Part shown: positions 15,725-23,080 of the stretch, piece by piece
How positions within the stretch are numbered: position 1 is the stretch's first letter
Layout of the letters: each line of letters opens with the position of its first letter
Assembly: GCA_964634755.1 (NCBI GenBank)
Contig: CAZWJH010000031.1
Span: 1-24,485 of the forward strand
Length of the DNA: 24,485 nt
Source of the DNA: JALXDT01 sp964634755
Lineage (GTDB): Bacteria > Acidobacteriota > Aminicenantia > JAMOAD01
Direction: 5' to 3'
Translations under genes and position numbers: made by a program
The notes under the pieces: model-generated
The model's input: only the letters and a program-made list of their open reading frames with translations
Told to the model about the DNA's origin: nothing
Database searches by the model: none

Positions 15725-15737
15725 GTTTAAACTTTAC
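15720..15737. repeat. Perfect 18-bp palindrome between comF and the barrel gene
   Basis: GTAAAGTTTAAACTTTAC is a perfect inverted repeat with no loop. It spans the last codons and stop of comF and overlaps the -35-like hexamer of the outer-membrane barrel gene. It could be a repressor operator. A zero-loop palindrome with no following T run on either strand is not a terminator. Confidence 0.6.
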
Positions 15738-16431
15738 GAGGAGTTGATAAAGTCAGGATATCAATCCTCTCAAATTCCAGAGGAGTAAGTGTTTTTCTTA
15801 TTTCAAAAAAAGTGGCTCCGCTTGTTAAAATATCATCTACTACTAAAATGTTTTTATTCTTAAAAACCTCTTTGTTTTCCAGCGGATTTTTCAAAACAAA
15901 ACTATCTTTTATATTTTTAATCCTCTCTTTCTTTGCCAAAGAAGCTTGAGGTAAGCCTATTCTAATTCTCCTTAAAAAAGAAAACTTTTCAACATTAGTA
16001 TTATTAAAGAGCCACTCCCCTATAAGTTCAGCCTGATTAAATCCTCTCTCCTTTAATTTTTTTTTATGGAGAGGTACGGAAAGATAATAATCATAGTTAT
16101 TCAAAAAAGAAAGTTCATATTTTTCTTTTATAAACTCAACCATCTTTTTGCCCATAGGAATATAACCGTAGTATTTAAAAAGGTGTACAAAATCTTTCAC
16201 AACATCTTCAAAAATAAAGAATGAATACAAAACAGAATTTTCATCAAGTTTAATAATAGATTCTCTAAAACGGTAATGATTTAACCTCTCCACACAATCA
16301 TTACAAATAATATGTTCCTCTGGTTTTAACTTTTTACCACATAATTTACAGTACGAAGGATAAACAAGATCGAGAAGAGCCGTGAAAATTTCTTTTATCA
16401 GATATAACCTTTTTCTATCTTTTCCTGGCAT
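15727..16431 (-). CDS. comF: ComF family phosphoribosyltransferase-like protein
   Basis: A 234-aa ComF/GntX-family protein. The N-terminus has a four-cysteine zinc-binding module (C28, C31, C43, C46 in the CKLCGKK ... CNDC pattern). The C-terminal half is a type I phosphoribosyltransferase fold with the PRPP-binding signature VVDDILTSGAT. In naturally competent bacteria ComF is a cytoplasmic factor needed for DNA uptake; elsewhere its role is uncertain. The frame is open to a TTG at 16452, but no ribosome binding site supports it. The ATG at 16431 is chosen, with a 34-nt overlap of the upstream zinc-finger gene; the start remains uncertain. It ends inside an 18-bp palindrome. No other competence gene is nearby. 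Confidence 0.85.
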   Translation of the reverse strand: MPGKDRKRLYLIKEIFTALLDLVYPSYCKLCGKKLKPEEHIICNDCVERLNHYRFRESIIKLDENSVLYSFFIFEDVVKDFVHLFKYYGYIPMGKKMVEFIKEKYELSFLNNYDYYLSVPLHKKKLKERGFNQAELIGEWLFNNTNVEKFSFLRRIRIGLPQASLAKKERIKNIKDSFVLKNPLENKEVFKNKNILVVDDILTSGATFFEIRKTLTPLEFERIDILTLSTPRKV

Positions 16432-16754
16432 TCGACACAATATTTGGCCCAAGGGATAGCTTCAATTCTTTTGGGATTTATCTCTTTCCCGCAGTACTCA
16501 CATACTCCGTAAGTTCCATTTTCAATTTTCTCAAGGGCTACATCAATCGCCTTATAAGTATTAAGCTCTCTTGCAGAAAGCTGAGAAAGATAATGGAGGC
16601 TGTAATGAATAAGAGATTTATCCCCCTCATCCATTGCCATATCATTATCCGAACTGGACCTCTTAATAAGATCTTCTAAAGTTTCCAGGATTTCCTCCCT
16701 TCTTTTTTCCAACTTTTTTTTCATTCTTTTAATAAAACTTTGAGAAAGGCCCAT
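16398..16754 (-). CDS. DksA/TraR-family C4 zinc-finger protein
   Basis: A 118-aa protein with an N-terminal coiled coil (about 5-75) and a C-terminal zinc finger with C85, C88, C106 and C109 (GVCEYCGKEI ... YCVECQ). This is the layout of DksA/TraR proteins, which insert a coiled coil into the RNA polymerase secondary channel and, with ppGpp, retune promoters. The tip segment here is DNDMAMDEGD: acidic, but not the classic DxxDxA of DksA, so the activity may differ. It is close in length to TraR/YocK-type members rather than the 150-aa DksA. GGAGAG precedes the ATG, a strong promoter lies upstream, and comF overlaps its 3' end by 34 nt. Confidence 0.88.
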   Translation of the reverse strand: MGLSQSFIKRMKKKLEKRREEILETLEDLIKRSSSDNDMAMDEGDKSLIHYSLHYLSQLSARELNTYKAIDVALEKIENGTYGVCEYCGKEINPKRIEAIPWAKYCVECQEKIEKGYI

Positions 16755-16779
16755 TTGAACTCTCCAATTAAAATTCTAT

Positions 16780-16808
16780 ATCTTACTTAAAGAAAGGGAA
16801 TTTGTCAA
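16780..16808 (-). promoter_or_regulatory. Sigma70-type promoter for the DksA/TraR-like gene
   Basis: Minus strand: a perfect TTGACA (16808-16803), a 17-nt spacer and TAAGAT (16785-16780), followed by GGAGAG and the ATG at 16754. It gives a leader of about 20 nt. It lies back to back with the transporter promoter in the 149-nt divergent gap. Confidence 0.75.
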
Positions 16809-16845
16809 TAATCTTTCTTTAGGTAAAATAAGAAAAAAAAAGTTT

Positions 16846-16874
16846 TTGAAAAATTTACAAGAATATTTTACAAT
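16846..16874 (+). promoter_or_regulatory. Sigma70-type promoter for the sodium symporter gene
   Basis: TTGAAA (16846-16851), a 17-nt spacer and TACAAT (16869-16874). The expected start near 16881 leaves a leader of about 23 nt containing GGAG (16894-16897) before the ATG at 16904. Confidence 0.7.
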
Positions 16875-16903
16875 TATGGACAAATTTATTCTCGGAGAAA
16901 AAG

Positions 16904-18256
16904 ATGAAAAACGAAAGAGGTGGCTGGGGCTCAAAGGTAGCCTTTATTTTTGCAGCAGCTGGTTCTGCTGTTGGTTTGGGTAATATCTGGAGATTTCCCT
17001 ACCAAACAGGAATGAATGGTGGAGCAGCTTTTGTTTTTGTTTACCTAATAGCAGTTTTCCTAATAGGGCTTGCAGTATTTTTAGCAGAAGTTTCAATGGG
17101 AAGAATGACAAAAAAGAATCCTGTCGGAGCTTTTAAGCAAATTAAACCTAAAAGCCCATGGTTTTTGGTAGGGATTTTGGGAGTATTCACAGCTGTTATG
17201 ATTCTTTCCTATTATGGTGTTATCGCAGGATGGACTCTTGGTTATGCAGTAAAAGCAATAAGAGGGGATTTCTCACATAAACTCACAGAAGAATTTGTTC
17301 AAAATATGTTTGCTCACTTTTCCTCCAATATAGGATTAAATCTTATTTTATTTTCTCTTTTTATTTTAATAACTGTACTTGTTGTATCTTTAGGGATAAA
17401 AGGAGGGATAGAGAAATTAACAAAAGTCTTAATGCCCATGCTATTTATAATACTTTTATATCTTTCAATAAGAGCTGTGCTTTTCGAAGGAGCTTCAAAA
17501 GGGCTCGCTTTCTACTTAAAACCTGATTTTACAAAAATAAATTCAAGGGTAATCTTATTTGCAATAACACAGGCATTTTTTTCCATCTCTCTTGGAATGG
17601 GAACCATTATGACTTACGGTAGCTATATTTCCGATGAAGATTATCTGCCATCATCAGCCTTCTGGGTAGTTTCATTGGATACATTTGTTGCTATAATAGC
17701 AGGCCTTGTGATTTTCCCCACTTTATTCACAATACCGGGAATGAGCCCCCAACAGGGTCCAGCATTAGTTTTCATTGTCCTTCCCGTTGTTTTTTCAAAA
17801 ATTCCTGGAGGAGCAATTTTCGGTTTTCTCTTCTTTCTACTCTTAGTAATAGCAGCTTTAACATCAACAATTTCTCTGCTTGAAGTACCCGTCGCATATC
17901 TTATAGATGAAAAAAAATGGAGAAGAAAAAAAGCAGCTATTGCAGTAGGAATTCTCTCTTTTATATTTGGAATTCCCTCAATCCTAGCAAATGTTAAAGG
18001 AAACTTTTTCTCAAAACTTCCTCTTTTCAAAAAAGATTTTCTTTCTGTAATGGATCTTTTATGGGGAAACATATCACTTCTCTTAGGAGGCTTTTTAATA
18101 ACAATATTTGTGGGATATGTATGGGGCGCCGATAAAGCAATAAAAGAAATTACAAAAAACAGAAAAGAGTTTAAACTTGCCAGCTTGTGGAAAATTTTCA
18201 TAAAGTATTTTGTTCCTGTTGTTCTGTTTGTAATTTTGCTAACCTATATTCTCTGA
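16904..18256 (+). CDS. Neurotransmitter:sodium symporter (NSS/SNF) family transporter
   Basis: A 450-aa inner-membrane transporter of the LeuT/MhsT family that takes up amino acids or related amines with Na+. About 11 hydrophobic helices are visible. TM1 holds the unwound substrate/Na+ region GSAVGLGNIWRFPY (20-33), an almost canonical NSS signature. TM6 has FFSISLGMG, matching LeuT FFTLSLG. TM8 has ALTSTIS, which supplies the Thr/Ser of the second sodium site. The short C-terminus and 11 helices are common among bacterial members. Substrate cannot be deduced. It has its own promoter and a GGAG ribosome binding site, and appears monocistronic: a fresh promoter precedes the next gene 73 nt on. 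Confidence 0.95.
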   Translation: MKNERGGWGSKVAFIFAAAGSAVGLGNIWRFPYQTGMNGGAAFVFVYLIAVFLIGLAVFLAEVSMGRMTKKNPVGAFKQIKPKSPWFLVGILGVFTAVMILSYYGVIAGWTLGYAVKAIRGDFSHKLTEEFVQNMFAHFSSNIGLNLILFSLFILITVLVVSLGIKGGIEKLTKVLMPMLFIILLYLSIRAVLFEGASKGLAFYLKPDFTKINSRVILFAITQAFFSISLGMGTIMTYGSYISDEDYLPSSAFWVVSLDTFVAIIAGLVIFPTLFTIPGMSPQQGPALVFIVLPVVFSKIPGGAIFGFLFFLLLVIAALTSTISLLEVPVAYLIDEKKWRRKKAAIAVGILSFIFGIPSILANVKGNFFSKLPLFKKDFLSVMDLLWGNISLLLGGFLITIFVGYVWGADKAIKEITKNRKEFKLASLWKIFIKYFVPVVLFVILLTYIL

Positions 18257-18291
18257 AAAAGCATAAAATATAAACAAAAGATAAAGAAAAA

Positions 18292-18320
18292 TTGACAAAA
18301 GTATCAATTAAGTTTAAAAT
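18292..18320 (+). promoter_or_regulatory. Strong sigma70-type promoter for the glycosyltransferase operon
   Basis: Perfect TTGACA (18292-18297), a 17-nt spacer and TAAAAT (18315-18320). The predicted start (about 18326-18328) is only 2-4 nt before the ATG at 18330, and no Shine-Dalgarno is present. If used, the message is essentially leaderless. Confidence 0.7.
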
Positions 18321-18329
18321 AGTTAGCTA

Positions 18330-19817
18330 ATGGATATAGCAATACTTGTTTTCTATTTTATACTCTTATTAATTTTGTCTATCTTTGGTGCACATAGGTA
18401 CTATTTGCTCTATCTTTATCAAAAACACCGCAATGATAAAAAAGAACCAAAAGGTAAATTCAAGGAGCTTCCGGGAGTAACAGTTCAACTTCCACTTTAT
18501 AATGAAATGTATGTTGCCGAAAGGTTAATAAATGCAGTCTGTAAGTTTGATTATCCAAAAACCAAACTAGAGATTCAGGTTCTTGATGATTCCACGGATG
18601 AAACAAAAGAGTTAGTTGCAAAGGTCGTTGAAAAATATAAAAATGAGGGATTTGACATAAAACATATTCACAGAGAGGATCGAAAAGGTTATAAAGCAGG
18701 TGCCCTTGAGAATGGAATGAAGCTTGCAAAGTATGAGTATTTTGCAATATTTGATGCTGATTTTATCCCCCCACCCGAATTTTTAAAAAAAACGATTCAT
18801 TATTTTACAGATCCAAAGGTTGGAATGGTTCAAATAAGATGGGGACATATAAATAGAAATTATTCCCTTCTTACAGAGGTTCAATCAATTCTTCTTGACG
18901 GGCATTTTGTACTTGAACATACAGTAAGAAACAGATCAGGAAGATTTTTTAATTTTAATGGAACCGGTGGAATATGGAGAAAACAGGCTATAATTGATGG
19001 CGGAGGATGGCAACACGATACTTTAACCGAAGACCTTGACTTAAGTTATAGGGTTCAGATGAAAGGGTGGGAATTTGTTTATATCCCTGATATTATCTCC
19101 CCAGCAGAACTCCCTGTAAGCATAAAAGCATTTAAAACACAGCAGCATCGCTGGGCAAAGGGAGCTATACAAACAGGAAAAAAACTTATGCCCAGAATAA
19201 TAAAATCGGATCTTCCCTTAAAGATAAAACTGGAAGCCTTTTTCCATTTATGCGCAAACATAGCTTATCTTTTCATGATTCCTTTATCAATAGCAATTTT
19301 CCCGACAGTCGTAATAAGAAGAAATCTTAATTGGGATCAAATGATTTTAATAGATATACCATTTCTTTTACTTGCAACTTTTTCATTTTCAAGTTTTTAC
19401 TTTTTTGCCCAAAAGCAGGTATTAAAGAAGTGGAGCAGAAAAATTAAGTATCTGCCTTTTGTATCTGCAATTGGAATTGGCTTATCCGTCAATAATGCAA
19501 TCGCAGTTTGGCAGGGGTTGTTTGACAAAAAAGATTCAGAATTCGTAAGAACACCCAAATACGGAGTGAAAAAATCAAGAGAAGATATTACAAATAAAAA
19601 ATATAAATCAAAAATGGGTTATCTTCCATTCATAGAGCTTCTTTTTGGAATATATTTTACATTAACAATTGTTGTCTCAATTCAAAAGGGGATCTATCTT
19701 ACAATCCCCTTCCTCTTGATATTCCAATTTGGTTATCTTTATATGGCACTTTTGTCTTTCTCAGAAGATATAAAACTATATTTATTACGAAGGAAAAGCC
19801 TTAAATTAGCAAAATAA
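18330..19817 (+). CDS. Membrane glycosyltransferase, family 2 (cellulose-synthase-like)
   Basis: A 495-aa processive-type GT2. One N-terminal transmembrane helix (about 3-20) precedes a cytosolic GT-A domain with every hallmark in order: DDS (86-88), DAD (142-144), the TED catalytic-base motif (233-235) and QQHRW (271-275), the QxxRW acceptor-site motif of cellulose and hyaluronan synthases. At least four further hydrophobic helices follow (about 305-330, 345-362, 375-395, 440-480). It probably polymerises or transfers a sugar from a nucleotide donor at the inner membrane. No PilZ domain or BcsB/BcsC partner is present, so cellulose itself is not supported. Similar enzymes make mannans, glucans or glycolipids. 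The start shows no ribosome binding site, and a consensus promoter sits directly upstream. It leads an operon, with the next gene 11 nt away. Confidence 0.88.
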   Translation: MDIAILVFYFILLLILSIFGAHRYYLLYLYQKHRNDKKEPKGKFKELPGVTVQLPLYNEMYVAERLINAVCKFDYPKTKLEIQVLDDSTDETKELVAKVVEKYKNEGFDIKHIHREDRKGYKAGALENGMKLAKYEYFAIFDADFIPPPEFLKKTIHYFTDPKVGMVQIRWGHINRNYSLLTEVQSILLDGHFVLEHTVRNRSGRFFNFNGTGGIWRKQAIIDGGGWQHDTLTEDLDLSYRVQMKGWEFVYIPDIISPAELPVSIKAFKTQQHRWAKGAIQTGKKLMPRIIKSDLPLKIKLEAFFHLCANIAYLFMIPLSIAIFPTVVIRRNLNWDQMILIDIPFLLLATFSFSSFYFFAQKQVLKKWSRKIKYLPFVSAIGIGLSVNNAIAVWQGLFDKKDSEFVRTPKYGVKKSREDITNKKYKSKMGYLPFIELLFGIYFTLTIVVSIQKGIYLTIPFLLIFQFGYLYMALLSFSEDIKLYLLRRKSLKLAK

Positions 19818-19828
19818 AAGGAGGTATT

Positions 19829-20461
19829 ATGCCCGAAATTTATTTGGATGGGGAGCATTTTCAATTCAATGGTAATTTAGAAAAGTGGGATGAGCTTTTG
19901 CAAGCAATCTATGCAGAAGCCGGAAAACAGTTACGAGGAATAGCAAAAATTACCGCAGACGGGGAAGATATAACATCTATTATTTCCGGAACACAATTTG
20001 AAAAAACTCCTGATAAAGTATCAAAGATAGAAATTACCACGAGAAAAATCTCGGAAATAGCAGAAAGCGGGATTGATAATGTAAAAAAATTCATACCGGA
20101 TCTTATAAAAATTTTAAATGGAGCGGCAGAATTTTCAAGAACAGGAGAAACAGAAAAGAAGAATCAAGCTATAAATGGAGGGCTTGAAGGAATTAAATTA
20201 ATAATCACTTTGTTCATAAATTTACATAATCTTTACAAGTTTGATCTAAACAAACTTATACTAAGTGATGGAACAACAGTGGCTGAAAAATTCCAAAACC
20301 TAAATAAAATTTTTGAGACATTCAATAATGCCCAGCAAAGAAGAGATGATGTGGAAGCAGCTGATATTATTGAGTATGAATTAATACCTTTAATTGAAAG
20401 CTTTTCAGATGTTTTTGAACAGATAAGAAAGGTTATAGAAGAAAATAAATCGGTTAACTAA
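19829..20461 (+). CDS. Conserved-looking hypothetical protein, 210 aa
   Basis: I do not recognise this protein. It has no signal peptide or membrane helix and is acidic. Residues 1-75 look alpha/beta (IYLDGEHFQFNGN, then KITADGEDI and KVSKIEITTRK), suggesting a small ubiquitin-like or beta-grasp-like domain. Residues 75-210 look wholly helical, with an acidic DDVEAADIIEYELIPLIESF stretch near the end reminiscent of a helical bundle that binds a partner. It has the best ribosome binding site of the operon (AAAGGAGGT, 5-6 nt before ATG), so it may be made in quantity. It follows the glycosyltransferase by 11 nt and precedes the radical SAM gene by 21 nt. Coding status is supported by length, spacing and ribosome binding site; function is unknown. 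Confidence 0.75.
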   Translation: MPEIYLDGEHFQFNGNLEKWDELLQAIYAEAGKQLRGIAKITADGEDITSIISGTQFEKTPDKVSKIEITTRKISEIAESGIDNVKKFIPDLIKILNGAAEFSRTGETEKKNQAINGGLEGIKLIITLFINLHNLYKFDLNKLILSDGTTVAEKFQNLNKIFETFNNAQQRRDDVEAADIIEYELIPLIESFSDVFEQIRKVIEENKSVN

Positions 20462-20482
20462 TTAAAGCTTAAAAACATTTTT

Positions 20483-22264
20483 ATGAAAGGTATTCCCTCA
20501 CAATTACCAAATTCGTATGATTACAGAGGAGTTTGGATTATAAAAAAAAGTAAAAAAATAAAATTAAGAAATGAAGAATACCTTCAAATCATAAAAGAAC
20601 TAAACAAAGATAAGTACAAAGGCGGGATAATTGAATTCCCTTTATCAGAAAAAAATCATCTAAAATTAAACACTTCAAATGGCACTTTCTTAATAAAAAA
20701 GGAATTTTATGAAAGTTTCAATAGAACAAAAAAAGAAGAAAATTTCCATTACACAGAGCAACCAAGCATAACTTTTTCTTTTTTCTCATCTATTTTTGAC
20801 TCAAGATGGAAAGATATGCCCTACCCCCCCTCAATTCTCCACCTTGGGAGTAAAACCTCAAAATCCCAAATACCAACAAAACTCTCTGTTCTTGATTTGG
20901 AAATATCATCTATACCTCAAAACAATGATAAAATCTGGGGCTTTACCCTTTTTGATGATCTCATTCCAAAAGCTTTAAATTATTTAAGAGAGTTAAGAAA
21001 TACATATAAAGGGATTATAGGAATAGGAGGTCCTTTCCCAACACTCTCCCCTATTCCGGCAATTGTCCATTTCGATTTTATTAATTTCCTCTACAGAGGA
21101 GAGGCTGAAGAAGAGATAAGCCCACTATTAAAATTTATTGTCAATATAGACAAGAACTCTCCCCCCTTAATCTTCCACAAAACTTCCGAGTTTGAAGGTT
21201 TCTTTTATAATAAAGACAACTATTTTATACTGTCAAATATAGAAAGAACAAATAAACTATCAACAATTGACTTAATAGAAATAGATTTTAGTTTAATAGA
21301 AAATGGAATGCTCAAAAGAGGATTAGAGCTTAATCTTTCAAGGGGGTGTCCCCGTTCATGTATTTTTTGTTCTCATGTTCATGGAAGAAATTTTAGGATT
21401 ATTTCTTCTCAAAAATTGGATTTATTATTAAAAAAACATAAAAAAATAATAGAAAAAGAAAAAATAAAAGAATCCTCTGCTTTTTTTATTAATATAAATG
21501 ATGATGATATTCTTTTAGCTGATAAAAAGATAAAAGAGATTACAGGTACAATTAAAAAAAATAACTATAAAATTTACGGTTTTCAAACATCAGTAAGCAG
21601 TTTTGTACAAAAGAATGAAGAAATAAAAGAATATTTAATTAAAATAATAAGAGACAAATCATTATATGTTAGCTCTCCCCTTCTTTGGCTTGGAACTGAT
21701 GCTTTTTTGGAAAAGAGAAGGAAAAGATTGGGAAAGCAGAAAATTTCTACAAAAAGTTTTGAGAAGATTGTAAATCTATTTGAGAAAAATGAAATTTTAA
21801 ATTATCACTATTGGATAATACTTGACAGAGATTCAACATGGGATGAATTTTTTGAAGAGTTTTTCATTCTGTGGGACTTAGTAAAAAAATTCAAACTATT
21901 TGAAATCTTGCCAACAAGCTCATATCTTATACCTTATCCTTATACATCCGCTTTTTTAAAAGCAAAAAAAGAAAATTTCAAAGGCCTGATTTTAAGAGGT
22001 ATATTAAAATCAAAAATCAATGAAAAATATAACTATCCATTGGTAAAAATGGAAAAGCCCGAAGATGAAGCTCTTACAGAGGCTTTTAACCCTGAAAAAA
22101 ATTTCAAAATAATTGAAAATATAAGAAAGAAAAATTTTTTACCAGCTTTCCAGGAATTATATTTCATATTTAAAAAAAGCAATTATTATAATTCTCTTAA
22201 TGAAAAATCAAGGAGAGAAAAAATTTTAAAACTTGAAGATTCTGTCTCTATGTTTTTAGACTAA
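20483..22264 (+). CDS. Radical SAM protein with B12-binding-like N-terminal domain
   Basis: A 593-aa protein. The core radical SAM motif is CPRSCIFC (C289, C293, C296), a CxxxCxxC cluster that binds the 4Fe-4S used to cleave S-adenosylmethionine. Upstream, residues about 115-215 resemble the cobalamin-binding fold of B12-type radical SAM proteins: LDLEISSIP, a Rossmann-like strand, GGPFPTL (182-188) and RGEAEEEI (205-212), the usual GGxxPT and GEGE positions. The DxHxxG cobalamin-ligand motif is not seen, so B12 may not be bound. The first 110 residues are unassigned. The C-terminal 200 residues hold several Trp/Tyr-rich segments and no obvious extra cluster motif. Substrate unknown. No Shine-Dalgarno is evident. 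Its stop codon abuts the convergent zinc-ribbon gene with no intervening base. Confidence 0.82.
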   Translation: MKGIPSQLPNSYDYRGVWIIKKSKKIKLRNEEYLQIIKELNKDKYKGGIIEFPLSEKNHLKLNTSNGTFLIKKEFYESFNRTKKEENFHYTEQPSITFSFFSSIFDSRWKDMPYPPSILHLGSKTSKSQIPTKLSVLDLEISSIPQNNDKIWGFTLFDDLIPKALNYLRELRNTYKGIIGIGGPFPTLSPIPAIVHFDFINFLYRGEAEEEISPLLKFIVNIDKNSPPLIFHKTSEFEGFFYNKDNYFILSNIERTNKLSTIDLIEIDFSLIENGMLKRGLELNLSRGCPRSCIFCSHVHGRNFRIISSQKLDLLLKKHKKIIEKEKIKESSAFFININDDDILLADKKIKEITGTIKKNNYKIYGFQTSVSSFVQKNEEIKEYLIKIIRDKSLYVSSPLLWLGTDAFLEKRRKRLGKQKISTKSFEKIVNLFEKNEILNYHYWIILDRDSTWDEFFEEFFILWDLVKKFKLFEILPTSSYLIPYPYTSAFLKAKKENFKGLILRGILKSKINEKYNYPLVKMEKPEDEALTEAFNPEKNFKIIENIRKKNFLPAFQELYFIFKKSNYYNSLNEKSRREKILKLEDSVSMFLD

Positions 22265-22981
22265 TTACTCTTTTACTTCAACCTCAAGATAGAGAATTCT
22301 TCCGCAATTCTCACAGGTAACTATATTCTTACCTTTTTTCAATTCAACTATCACATGAGGTCTTACTTTCATATAGCATTCAGAACAGAAGCCATCAACA
22401 ACTTTTGAAAGAGGAATTCCCCCTTTGGTTTTACCCAAATCCTCATAAAGTTTAAGGTGTTCTTCATCTATTTCAGAAGCTATTTTTTTTCTTTTTTCTT
22501 TTAACTCCTTTAAATAAGCTTCCACTTCCTTTTGTTTTTGTAAAACTTCTTCTTTCTCCTTTTCATAAACACCTTTTACCTTGGCTATTTCTTTTTCCGC
22601 CTTTTTTATTTCCTCTTGAATCTCATCTGTTTCAAGTAAAGAGGCAATAACTTTTTCCTCTGCCTCTTCCTTTTTCTTCTCCAAAAGTTCAATTTCACTA
22701 ATCATAGCAGTATATTCTTTGTTCGTCTTTATTGAATTAAGCTCTGATTTTTTCTTATCAATTTTCCCCTTTAAATCTTCAACTTCAAGTTCTAATTTAT
22801 CCCTCAATATCTGATTTTTCTTTAATTTTTCTTTGGCTTCTTCCACTATTTGAATACTTTTTTCTATTTTATCATTAATTTCTTTTAAAATCTTTGGAAA
22901 TTCTTTTAATTTTTTTTGGGTCTTTATTATTTCCTTATCAACATCTTGAAGCTTAATCAACTCACTGATTTGACTGATCAA
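22265..22981 (-). CDS. C4-type zinc ribbon coiled-coil protein (HP0958/CdsZ-like, DUF164)
   Basis: A 238-aa protein. Residues 1-175 form a long antiparallel coiled coil (heptads rich in Lys, Glu and Ile). The C-terminal ribbon carries two CxxC pairs (CSECYMKV ... CENCGRIL) separated by about 20 residues. This is the layout of the widespread DUF164 / zf-RING_7 family. In Helicobacter the family member HP0958 (FlgZ) stabilises sigma54, binds flagellin mRNA and is needed for flagella; in most bacteria the role is unclear. The start is TTG at 22981, supported by AAGGAG 7 nt upstream (22994-22989). The tRNA 3' end is 19 nt upstream on the same strand, so both may share one transcript. Confidence 0.85.
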   Translation of the reverse strand: MISQISELIKLQDVDKEIIKTQKKLKEFPKILKEINDKIEKSIQIVEEAKEKLKKNQILRDKLELEVEDLKGKIDKKKSELNSIKTNKEYTAMISEIELLEKKKEEAEEKVIASLLETDEIQEEIKKAEKEIAKVKGVYEKEKEEVLQKQKEVEAYLKELKEKRKKIASEIDEEHLKLYEDLGKTKGGIPLSKVVDGFCSECYMKVRPHVIVELKKGKNIVTCENCGRILYLEVEVKE

Positions 22982-23000
22982 TTTTTCTCTCCTTGATAAA

Positions 23001-23074
23001 TGGGCCTGACAGGACTCGAACCTGTGACCGGCCGGTTATGAGCCGGCTGCTCTAGCCAACTGAGCTACAGGCCC
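23001..23074 (-). tRNA. tRNA with CAT anticodon (elongator Met, or Ile2)
   Basis: A full cloverleaf: acceptor GGGCCTG/CAGGCCC with discriminator A, D arm AGCTCAGTTGGCTAGAGC, anticodon stem GCCGG/CCGGC around the loop CTCATAA, and a T arm with GGTTCGAGTCC. The anticodon is CAT. This could be elongator Met, or Ile2 after lysidine modification; C4-G69 and C5-G68 are compatible with the E. coli TilS determinants, so the choice is left open. It is not an initiator, because the first base pair G1-C72 is matched and three G-C pairs are absent from the anticodon stem. CCA is not encoded (TTT follows the discriminator). Confidence 0.95.
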
Positions 23075-23080
23075 GCATAT

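Noticed and set aside
15720..15737. TAAAGTTT inside the palindrome read as a sigma28 (FliA) -35 box
   Set aside because: No GCCGATAA-like -10 lies 11 nt downstream on either strand.
17641..18201. A 186-codon open frame on the - strand opposite the sodium symporter
   Set aside because: It runs antisense to well-conserved NSS helices, has no ribosome binding site or promoter, and shows no recognisable motif.
18330..19817. Naming the glycosyltransferase as cellulose synthase BcsA
   Set aside because: It lacks a PilZ domain and any bcsB, bcsC or bcsZ neighbour. The motifs fit many processive GT2 enzymes.
22200..22320. An imperfect inverted repeat around the convergent stops at 22264/22265 as a bidirectional terminator
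   Set aside because: The pairing has bulges and mismatches, involves coding sequence, and has no T run at the right place on either strand.
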